Shown here piece after piece: positions 1 to 6,447 of a stretch of DNA of 18,930 nucleotides. Positions within the stretch are counted from its first letter, which is position 1; the number at the start of each line of letters is the position of its first letter. The position numbers and the translations under genes are program-made. Source of the stretch: DASYSA01 sp036003885 (GTDB lineage: Bacteria > Acidobacteriota > Blastocatellia > UBA7656); NCBI GenBank assembly GCA_036003885.1, contig DASYSA010000405.1, positions 1-18,930 on the forward strand, written 5' to 3'. The notes beneath the pieces were generated by a model that searched no databases, was not told the DNA's origin, and was given only the letters and a program-made list of their open reading frames with translations.

Positions 1-10
1 TTAGAGGCGT

Positions 11-50
11 AATTGCGAATTTCGAAATTCGCATTTCGAAATTCGCAATT
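11..50. repeat. AT-rich inverted repeat just downstream of the GWxTD gene
   Basis: Two perfectly complementary 17-nt arms (11-27 and 34-50) flank a 6-nt spacer. The left part also contains the self-complementary 18-mer GCGAATTTCGAAATTCGC at 15-32. The block lies 13 bp beyond the stop codon of the minus-strand GWxTD gene, so its transcript could form a stable 3' hairpin. There is no clear U-tract on the minus strand, so I do not call it an intrinsic terminator. The word ATTCGCA recurs near 16570. Confidence 0.75.
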
Positions 51-63
51 CTCCGAGCCTCAG

Positions 64-1704
64 TCACTTGCTCACTACGCTGAAGTGGGATATCGGGGTG
101 ACGACTTGCTGCGAAACGAGATCGGTAATCTTCGCAGTCACAACATAGGTGCCTGGTTCGGCGAGAGCTCCTTGAAGTGGGATTGCGCGCACGACAGTGA
201 GCTGTTGGCCTCTCAGATCTATGAAGCCCATCTTCCCCTTACCGTCCTCCAGAATATGCAGGATTTCCTGCCCGCCTTTCGAGACTATGTACTCGACCTT
301 TAACGCCGGCTGCAGGGTGGCCTGATCCATTGCTGCGTCGTAGACCTGCAGGAAAATCGCGAGATTCTGGCCGGGTTTGTAGATGCCGCTCACAAAGGGC
401 ATGACTTTGTACCGCCCCTTGATGAAGTGCTCATCTCCCAACAGAGCCCTGCCGCTGATCTTCTCGATCGAAGACGCAAGCATCAAGGTACTCGTGGCAA
501 GTTGCTTCTCCTGATATCTGGGCACTTCAAACGAGTGATGCACGATTCCGGTCTTGCCACTGACCACATCCCGAGAGACCACGTCTATCTTGTACCGTCC
601 CGGCGGAAGCACAACATTCTTCTCGTAGATCGAACGCTGAGTCTGTCCCACGGCCAGCTGGTCTTCCGTGTAGCGGCCCGTCTGAAGGACGTCTTCGAAC
701 TGCCCCGCTCGACGGCCCGACAACCCGGTCAGTCGGGCATAGATATTGACGGTCGAGCCGTAAATGCCGCCCACGTTCTTGAAGGCCAGGTCCTGATGAT
801 CGAATTGAACGGTGAAGGAGGTAACCACTGATTCGCCACTCAGCCGCATGAAATCGGTGCGCACGCTGTAGGGAAGAATGTCGCTCGCTACTTCGGGCAG
901 GTCGGCCTTCACCTGAAGGTCGGGAAACTTGATTGCAGGCGGTCTCTGAAGATCAGCCAGGAGAGCCAGCTTCTCAAAGGGTTGATCCTTGGCACGGCCG
1001 CCAAACATGCCGTTGTTTGACTGGTATCCGTTGCCAGTGATGCGGTCGGCCTTCGTCGAAAGGCCGAGACTCTCAGCGAGTGTCAATCCGGCATTGGGCA
1101 CGTACTTAAGCGCATCCTTTTCATCAGGGCTGCGCGCTATTCGGTATTCCCCGGAGCCTGACGGGTCGACGAATTCTATCTCGATATCGGAACCTATGCC
1201 TTCGATGTAGCGATACCACCAGGTCTCGAACGGATATGTAGATGTGGTGCCGCCGCCCTCGTAAGAGGGGCGATCGTAGGAGCCGCCGGATGGATGTGAC
1301 TCGACCTCATCGGGCTTGCCGAACATGATGTAGATGCGGCCTCGATCCGTCTTCCAACCCGGTATGCCCGATGCGTACTTCTCGTTGGCATACTGTATGC
1401 GCTCATAGTACTGCTCTTTGTATTCGTTCTCCGGAGTATCGGGGTCGGGATCCCGCCGGAGCCAGAAGTTTTCGATAAAACTGTCGCGCTCCTCATCGGT
1501 CTTCAGCGACTTGAACGCCTTTCGCTCTTCATCGGTTATGATGTAGTTGACGTCTTCATCGAGCCATTTTTTATATACGCTCTTCAGCTCGTCGCGCTTC
1601 TTCCTCTCGTTTGGATCTTTCTGCTTCTTGTCTTGCGCAAAAGACGTCGAGACAAGTCCCGCGGTCAAAGCGAACATAATTGCGATGCCGAGTGCCCTCT
1701 TCAT
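64..1704 (-). CDS. GWxTD domain-containing exported protein
   Basis: This 546-residue protein begins with a Sec-type signal peptide: basic MKRA, a hydrophobic stretch at about 5-20, and likely cleavage after SFA near residue 23. A highly charged segment rich in K, E and D follows at about 24-90. The family signature GWKTD is at residues 116-120, followed by GRIYIMFGKPDE, as expected of the GWxTD domain, whose biochemical role is unknown to me. The C-terminal half is beta-rich and resembles the extracytoplasmic beta-sandwich seen in long members. The open frame extends 30 codons further upstream, but I chose the ATG at 1704. AAAGGAG lies 8 nt before it, and the signal peptide starts exactly there. 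It lies 237 bp downstream of tatC on the same strand. Its Sec-like signal has no twin arginine, so it is not an obvious Tat substrate. Periplasmic or outer-membrane location is inferred. Confidence 0.85.
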   Translation of the reverse strand: MKRALGIAIMFALTAGLVSTSFAQDKKQKDPNERKKRDELKSVYKKWLDEDVNYIITDEERKAFKSLKTDEERDSFIENFWLRRDPDPDTPENEYKEQYYERIQYANEKYASGIPGWKTDRGRIYIMFGKPDEVESHPSGGSYDRPSYEGGGTTSTYPFETWWYRYIEGIGSDIEIEFVDPSGSGEYRIARSPDEKDALKYVPNAGLTLAESLGLSTKADRITGNGYQSNNGMFGGRAKDQPFEKLALLADLQRPPAIKFPDLQVKADLPEVASDILPYSVRTDFMRLSGESVVTSFTVQFDHQDLAFKNVGGIYGSTVNIYARLTGLSGRRAGQFEDVLQTGRYTEDQLAVGQTQRSIYEKNVVLPPGRYKIDVVSRDVVSGKTGIVHHSFEVPRYQEKQLATSTLMLASSIEKISGRALLGDEHFIKGRYKVMPFVSGIYKPGQNLAIFLQVYDAAMDQATLQPALKVEYIVSKGGQEILHILEDGKGKMGFIDLRGQQLTVVRAIPLQGALAEPGTYVVTAKITDLVSQQVVTPISHFSVVSK

Positions 1705-1941
1705 ACCTGATACTCCTTTCGCACCGAACGGCGGTGCTGTTCCCGAAGCGAGGCGGGAAGCGCTTACAGCCTTCCTCGTTGATTCACGAAACACGGATTT
1801 GACAGGCTCACCCCTGTCGCCTGCCCCTCATCCGCGCCAAACCTCTCTGAAAGCATCGACCGGCGCGCGATCACACAAAGAGCCCTTGCGCCGGGCGTCA
1901 CCCTAAGAATGTCGGCTGACAACCAAACTTGCAATTCATCT

Positions 1942-3123
1942 TCATGTTTCAGCCTGGGCATGGCGCTTCTTGTGAAACACATACGCGATACCAATGCTTA
2001 GAGCATACAGCAACAACATCGGCGCGGCAAAGACCAGCAGGTTCGGGATATCCGTAGTCGGCGATAGAACAGCCGCGACGATGAAGATGACTATCACCGC
2101 AATGCGCCAGAATCTCGTCAGCAGCTTCGGTGTCACCAGCCCCAGTCTGGACAAGAAAAACGTCACCGTCGGGATCTCAAACACCACACCCAGCCCAAGG
2201 GTGATCGTGAGTATCAGATCGAAGTACTCGTCCGCGGAGACAAGGGGTCTGAGGTTCCCCTCGGCTGCCACGCCAAGAAGAAAATTGGCGGCGCGCGGAA
2301 AGGCTATGTAGTACGCAAAGGCACATCCTGCCACGAAGAAGACCGAAGCCATTATGATGAACGGAGAGGCCCACTTCTTCTCGTGAGGATAGAGTCCAGG
2401 AGCGATGAAGCCCCATGCCTGGGTGAGCAGGAACGGAACCGCGAAGAAGATCGCCCCGTAGAACGCCACCTTGATGTACAGGTTGAAGGCCCCCTGAACC
2501 GTTCCGACGATCAACTTGTTGTCAGGGCCAAGATAGGCATTGTCAACGGAATACAGCCCGCGAGGTATGACAGTGCCTTCGGGAATCACACTCTTCTGGT
2601 TGATGAACCACGGAGCGCCCGTGACCAGCTCCGGAACTCCATCTGCAGCTCGCTGTACTTTCACCGTGATCGTCGATCCGGCAAGCACCAGGGCGTCCCC
2701 CACTTTCACATCGCCGGGAAAAGTGAACGTCCCCAGAGCTCCGTCCGGATAGTCTACCAATGGGTTTGTCGGAGCGCTCCACGGCCCGGCGTAAGTCATC
2801 TTTGCCTGCAACATCGCCGCTTTAACCGGAATCTCGAGGAAGTGATAGATGTGTCCCGACAACCCCCAACAGATAAAAAATGCCGCCATTACGAAAATTG
2901 CACTTCGAATCAATCGGGATCGAAGCTCGTCGAGGTGGTCGAGAAACGACATGCTTGTCTCGTCGTCGCTCTTCTCATCCTTTTCGTCGTCGAAGGTTTC
3001 TGAGTATGTGGTCATCTCGGTAGGACTGGGCCGCCGAACCCGCAAACTATCACGCGTGCTGATCTGAGTCGCGTCGCTAGCCTTCGGGCTCCTCTTTCTA
3101 AACCAGAAGCCAAGAAATTTCAC
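1942..3123 (-). CDS. tatC: Twin-arginine translocase subunit TatC with enlarged first periplasmic loop
   Basis: TatC is the polytopic inner-membrane receptor for twin-arginine signal peptides and works with TatA/B. The family hallmarks are present: FLDHLDELRSRL (residues 60-71) before TM1, FIAPGLYPHEKK (239-250) in the first cytoplasmic loop, and FEIP (315-318) before the later helices. At 393 residues it is far longer than typical TatC (about 250). About 55 extra residues form a polar, acidic N-terminal tail. About 90-100 residues (roughly 106-202) are inserted in the periplasmic loop between TM1 and TM2, a beta-like, proline- and glycine-rich segment. I chose the GTG start at 3123 because GTGA overlaps the tatA/B stop by 4 nt, which suggests translational coupling. 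The ATG at 3015 is a possible alternative; neither start has a strong ribosome binding site. Confidence 0.93.
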   Translation of the reverse strand: MKFLGFWFRKRSPKASDATQISTRDSLRVRRPSPTEMTTYSETFDDEKDEKSDDETSMSFLDHLDELRSRLIRSAIFVMAAFFICWGLSGHIYHFLEIPVKAAMLQAKMTYAGPWSAPTNPLVDYPDGALGTFTFPGDVKVGDALVLAGSTITVKVQRAADGVPELVTGAPWFINQKSVIPEGTVIPRGLYSVDNAYLGPDNKLIVGTVQGAFNLYIKVAFYGAIFFAVPFLLTQAWGFIAPGLYPHEKKWASPFIIMASVFFVAGCAFAYYIAFPRAANFLLGVAAEGNLRPLVSADEYFDLILTITLGLGVVFEIPTVTFFLSRLGLVTPKLLTRFWRIAVIVIFIVAAVLSPTTDIPNLLVFAAPMLLLYALSIGIAYVFHKKRHAQAET

Positions 3124-3611
3124 GCGTGGTCGTGCTTAGGGTTGTCGCCCTGGCTTTCAGCCAGGACTGCCGCCGCCTCGTTCGGGTCGACCGGGATCTG
3201 CTTCGGGTCACCGACTGTCGAAGGTTGGCCCGGGGCAGCAGGTACGGCGCTTCCGTCATTGGCTACTTCAACGGCGTGCTCACTGCCTTCAACCAGTTGC
3301 TCACTTCCGTCAACAACTGGAGGCGTTTCACCTGATGCACCCGTGTGACTGCCGTCCAAACTGAAGTCCTGGCCCTCGTAGGGATCGGTGGTGCTCGAAT
3401 AGTCCACCGCGGAAGGTGGCGGGGCGTCGAGCTTGCGCTTCTCTATCTCGACTTCCTCCTCCCAGGTGCGTTTGAAGTCCTCACTCGCCCGGCGGAACTG
3501 CGCCAGACTCTGTCCCAGCGTCTTTCCAAGCTCCGGCAGCTTTCGCGGTCCGAAGATAATCAGAGCAATAACCAAGATGATCAGAATCTCGGGCCATCCA
3601 AGGCTTCCCAT
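3120..3611 (-). CDS. tatA: TatA/TatB-family twin-arginine translocase subunit
   Basis: This 163-residue protein has the TatA/B layout. A short N-terminal transmembrane helix (about 6-20) leads to the hinge FGPRKLPELG (20-29), an amphipathic charged helix to about residue 60, and a long low-complexity acidic tail rich in P, S, E and V. Such subunits form the pore or recruit substrate with TatC. Residue 8 is glutamate (WPEIL), a feature common in TatB, and the long tail is also TatB-like, whereas FGPRKLPELG is typical of TatA. I see no second TatA/B gene here, so it may act as a single bifunctional subunit or have a partner elsewhere. AGGAG at 3618-3622 lies 6 nt before the ATG. It is the first gene of a tatA-tatC pair. 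Confidence 0.92.
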   Translation of the reverse strand: MGSLGWPEILIILVIALIIFGPRKLPELGKTLGQSLAQFRRASEDFKRTWEEEVEIEKRKLDAPPPSAVDYSSTTDPYEGQDFSLDGSHTGASGETPPVVDGSEQLVEGSEHAVEVANDGSAVPAAPGQPSTVGDPKQIPVDPNEAAAVLAESQGDNPKHDHA

Positions 3612-3674
3612 AGATTTCTCCTAAATACACTCGCGGGAGACAAGTGAGTATTACGTTCCCTTCGATCATTCGGA

Positions 3675-3704
3675 ATAGTAGGTTACTCATTCAATCGAAG
3701 TCAA
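3675..3704 (-). promoter_or_regulatory. Candidate sigma-70 promoter of tatA-tatC
   Basis: On the minus strand TTGACT (3704-3699) is followed after 18 bp by TACTAT (3680-3675). These match the -35 consensus at five of six positions and the -10 at four of six. The predicted start is near 3668, giving a leader of about 57 nt before the tatA/B ATG, with a good ribosome binding site. This is a pattern match only. Confidence 0.45.
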
Positions 3705-3725
3705 CCACACATATCCGAAGAACTA

Positions 3726-3959
3726 TCCGCAGATGCCTCAGATTTCGCAGACCAATGACCGAATTGCGCCGTTCCAGGGAGTGCATCGTCACAGTCGGGA
3801 CTCTCTGTCTGCGTTATCTGTTTAATCTGTGGATGAACCCCTCACCCGCAGATGCCGCCGATTTCACAGACCAATGACCGAATTGCGCCGGCCCACGGAG
3901 TGCATCGTCCCAGTCGTGACTCTCTATCTGCGTTATCTGCGTAATCTGTGGATGAACCC
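3726..3959. repeat. Two tandem copies of a 119-bp dyad repeat
   Basis: Copy 1 runs from 3726 to about 3840 and copy 2 from 3845 to about 3959, offset by exactly 119 bp. Each copy has 26-nt imperfect inverted arms: 3726-3751 with 3808-3833, and 3845-3870 with 3927-3952. The arms enclose a 56-nt centre that is well conserved between copies. The arms are built of the words CGCAGAT and ATCTGTGGA, reminiscent of dispersed intergenic repeats I have seen in several environmental phyla. The second copy ends directly at the recN stop codon, so recN transcripts would carry two potential hairpins. Confidence 0.85.
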
Positions 3960-3960
3960 T

Positions 3961-5673
3961 TCAGCCGATCTTTAACAACTCCCGGGCGTGACGGCGCGCG
4001 GTCTCGGTTATCTCGGCCCCGGTCAGCATGCGAGCGATCTCTTCGACCCGGCCTCGACGGTCAAGCCGCTCGCAGCTCAGATCCACCCTGCCATCCATCA
4101 CTTCTTTGCGCACCAACAGATGCGCATCGGCGAACCGCGCAATCTGCGCTTGATGAGTAACACACAGCACCTGGTTGCTCTCCGAGAGCTTCTTTAACTT
4201 CGCGCCGACCGCCTCCGACACTCGCCCGCCTATGCCCGTGTCGATCTCATCGAACACAATCGTGCGCGGGAATTCCGAAGCGGCGGCAAGTGTCTTGAGC
4301 ACGAGCATGAGTCGCGAGGCTTCGCCCCCCGACGCAATCCGAGCCAGCGGCCGTGCAGCCTCCCCGATGTTCGCAGAGAAGTGAAACTCCACATTGTCGA
4401 TGCCTCGAATGGTGAAGCTCGCGCCTCGGGCGCCACCCGGGCTCTCAACTAGTTCGGCCTCCGATGGCGCGGCGATGTGCACTTCGAAGCGCGCGTGCTC
4501 AATGGCGACTTCGGCCAGGTCTCGTTCCACTACTCTTTCGAACTCTTTGGCTGTCTTGACGCGCTTGCGATGAAGCCGGAGCGCCGAGTCCAGGTACTGC
4601 GAGGCGGCCCCGGCCAGTTCTCGTTCAATCTCACTCGCCCTCTCGTCCGAGTGTTCAATATCCCTGAGCCTGTCCTGGGATCGAGCGAGGTGCTCGAGTG
4701 CGGTTTCGATCGAGCCTCCGTACTTGCGCTTTAACTGAGCGGTCTGGGCGAGCCTTGATTCGATCTCAGCCAGCCGCTCCGGTGAAGACTCGAGCTTGTC
4801 GGCGAAGTCTCGCAGCGAAAAAGCGAGATCCTCCAGAAGAGCGCGGCCGGACTCGAGTCCTTCCAGATAACCGCGAAAGCTCGCCTCGTAATCGGCCAGC
4901 TCTTCAACCCTTCTCGACGCCTGGCGAATGCGCGTGAGCGCCGAATCGGACTCTTCATAAATCAGACCGAAACCCTCAGCACACAGATTTGTCAGCCTCT
5001 CTATGTTGTTCAGTCGACGCCGCTCTTCTTCGAGTTGCTCGTCTTCGCCGACGACAAGCGCGCCCCGTTCGAGTTCGTCGATTTGAAAGCGAAGTATGTC
5101 GATCAGCTGAAACCTCTCCGCTTCGTCGTGCCTCAGCTCGTCAAGCTCGCGGCGCAGTGTTTGCCAGTGCTTGAATCGCGATGCGGTCTCCTGCCGTAGT
5201 CCCGGTAGCCCGGCGTAGGCATCCAACAATTCAAGATGAGTGCCGGGATTGAAGAGGGTCTGCTGATCGCCCTGACCATGGATGTCGACTAGAAACGGGC
5301 TGATCTCGCGGAGCAGGGACTGAGTAGCCAGTTGGTGATTGATGAATATCTTGTTGCGGCCGCCGGCGGACAATTCCCGCCTGATTACAATCTCGGTCTC
5401 ACCCTCGCCTTCCAACTCGATGCCGGCTGAACGGATTAGATTCTCCAACTCTGCATTTCGCTCAACCAGGAACAGACCTTCGATGAAGGCCCGGGCTTCC
5501 CCGGCCTTGATCAGTTCGGATGTCGGCCTTCCGCCGATGAGCAATCCGAGCGCGTCGACGATGATGGATTTTCCCGATCCTGTCTCGCCGGTCAGCAGAT
5601 TCAGGCCCCGATCAAATTCGACTTGAAGGTCGTCGATCAGCGCAATGTTGGAGATGTTTAGTAGTGTGAGCAT
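3961..5673 (-). CDS. recN: DNA repair protein RecN
   Basis: RecN is an SMC-like ATPase that acts early in double-strand-break repair and helps hold broken ends and sister chromosomes together in the cytoplasm. The 570-residue product matches the family's usual length (about 550-570). The Walker A motif GETGSGKS is at residues 29-36. A long coiled-coil-forming middle, rich in E, R and L, spans about 155-380. The ABC signature IASGGEASRLML precedes Walker B, IVFDEIDTGIGG, with D475 and E476. THQAQIA follows as the switch histidine region. The open frame reaches 58 codons further upstream, but I start at the ATG at 5673 because family members begin with MLTLLNISNIALIDD-like sequence. No strong ribosome binding site is visible. 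It lies 58 bp downstream of gmhB on the same strand, so co-transcription is likely. I see no LexA-type operator. Confidence 0.96.
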   Translation of the reverse strand: MLTLLNISNIALIDDLQVEFDRGLNLLTGETGSGKSIIVDALGLLIGGRPTSELIKAGEARAFIEGLFLVERNAELENLIRSAGIELEGEGETEIVIRRELSAGGRNKIFINHQLATQSLLREISPFLVDIHGQGDQQTLFNPGTHLELLDAYAGLPGLRQETASRFKHWQTLRRELDELRHDEAERFQLIDILRFQIDELERGALVVGEDEQLEEERRRLNNIERLTNLCAEGFGLIYEESDSALTRIRQASRRVEELADYEASFRGYLEGLESGRALLEDLAFSLRDFADKLESSPERLAEIESRLAQTAQLKRKYGGSIETALEHLARSQDRLRDIEHSDERASEIERELAGAASQYLDSALRLHRKRVKTAKEFERVVERDLAEVAIEHARFEVHIAAPSEAELVESPGGARGASFTIRGIDNVEFHFSANIGEAARPLARIASGGEASRLMLVLKTLAAASEFPRTIVFDEIDTGIGGRVSEAVGAKLKKLSESNQVLCVTHQAQIARFADAHLLVRKEVMDGRVDLSCERLDRRGRVEEIARMLTGAEITETARRHARELLKIG

Positions 5674-5731
5674 CGCAAGAGAGCCATCGCGAATCCGGGC
5701 GTTGGTTCCCGCTGTCAGGCTCCCGGCATGC

Positions 5732-6319
5732 TTAACTTTCCGTTGGAGCGGTGTCAAGTATGAGCCTGACCGCTTGCAACAGGTTGTCGGCCACAAGCAC
5801 GGGATCGCAGGGCCAGCGTTCGCGATCCTCCTGCGTCTCCCTTCCATAGCCGGTGAGTACCAGCACGCCCTTTGCGCCCGCGTTTGTCGCCAAATTCATG
5901 TCGCTCGACTTGTCTCCGATCACAAAGGAGCGCGTCAGGTCGACGTTGAGCTCTCGAGCGGCCCGGTGCAGCATTCCGGGATGGGGCTTGCGGCAACCGC
6001 AGATGTGCCTGTAGCGCTCGTCGCCGATCCTCGGGTGATGCGGGCAATAGTAGATCCCATCGAGCTGAGCGCCGTGTCTGGCAAGCTCTTCACGCAGCCG
6101 GCCGTGAATGTGATTCAGCGTCTCTTCGGTATACAGGCCTCTCGCAATGCCTGATTGGTTGGTTATGACTATGGCCTTCATGCCGGACTCATTCACGAGC
6201 CGGATGGCTTCGGCTGCCCACGGATAGATGATCAAATCCTCGGGCCTGGAGACATAGCCTATGTCTTCGTTAATGGTCCCGTCTCGATCAACAAACAGCG
6301 CAGCATTGTCATTTGTCAT
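5732..6319 (-). CDS. gmhB: HAD-family D-glycero-D-manno-heptose 1,7-bisphosphate 7-phosphatase
   Basis: This enzyme removes the 7-phosphate from heptose bisphosphate in the cytoplasmic pathway to ADP-heptose, a building block of the LPS inner core. At 195 residues the length is normal. The nucleophile motif DRDGT has D11 and D13. TNQSG is at 53-57, CRKPHPGM at 109-116, and GDKSSDMN at 135-142 is the acidic HAD motif. The zinc ligands of the family are in place: C92-x-H94 and C107-x-C109. The start is fixed at 6319 because an in-frame TGA sits two codons upstream (6325-6323) and the next residues are needed for the first HAD strand. There is no recognisable ribosome binding site, and the start codon lies inside a repeat of TGACAAATGA-like words. 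Alpha or beta anomer preference cannot be read from the sequence. It lies upstream of recN. Confidence 0.92.
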   Translation of the reverse strand: MTNDNAALFVDRDGTINEDIGYVSRPEDLIIYPWAAEAIRLVNESGMKAIVITNQSGIARGLYTEETLNHIHGRLREELARHGAQLDGIYYCPHHPRIGDERYRHICGCRKPHPGMLHRAARELNVDLTRSFVIGDKSSDMNLATNAGAKGVLVLTGYGRETQEDRERWPCDPVLVADNLLQAVRLILDTAPTES

Positions 6320-6447
6320 TTGTCAGTTGTTACTGGTCATTTGTCATTGGTTATTTGTCATCGGTTATTTGTCGAACGGCGCTTCCCGCGACGACAGGAA
6401 TGCAAATTGCCAGTGACAAATGACTAATGACAAGTGACAAATGACTA
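6308..6447. repeat. Low-complexity dyad made of TCATTTGTCA / TGACAAATGA words
   Basis: The left half (about 6308-6373) repeats words such as TCATTTGTCA. The right half (about 6411-6445) repeats the complement TGACAAATGA. Between them is a roughly 37-nt unique centre. The two halves can pair as a long imperfect hairpin. The block fills the whole spacer between two genes: its right edge meets the TAG stop of the 6445-8274 gene, and its left edge contains the first codons of gmhB. No ribosome binding site for gmhB survives within it. Confidence 0.75.

Larger units (their letters stand above)
3612..3960. other. Spacer between recN and tatA, no gene seen
   Basis: This 349-bp gap holds the tatA/B ribosome binding site and candidate promoter at its left end. 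Two tandem copies of a 119-bp dyad repeat fill the rest. The short plus-strand open frames here are not supported by a ribosome binding site or a recognisable protein. Confidence 0.7.

Noticed and set aside
427..831. Plus-strand open frame of 134 codons
   Set aside because: It lies wholly antisense to the GWxTD gene, has no recognisable domain, and the minus-strand frame explains the region.
1705..1941. Intrinsic terminator after tatC
   Set aside because: A GCCC/GGGC stem of only 4 bp with a poor CTCTTTGTG tail is too weak to call.
2383..3003. Plus-strand open frame of 206 codons
   Set aside because: It is antisense to tatC, whose motifs are clear; the antisense product has no family features.
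3726..3959. CRISPR array or attachment site
   Set aside because: Only two 119-bp copies with conserved centres; there are no spacers, integrase or tRNA.
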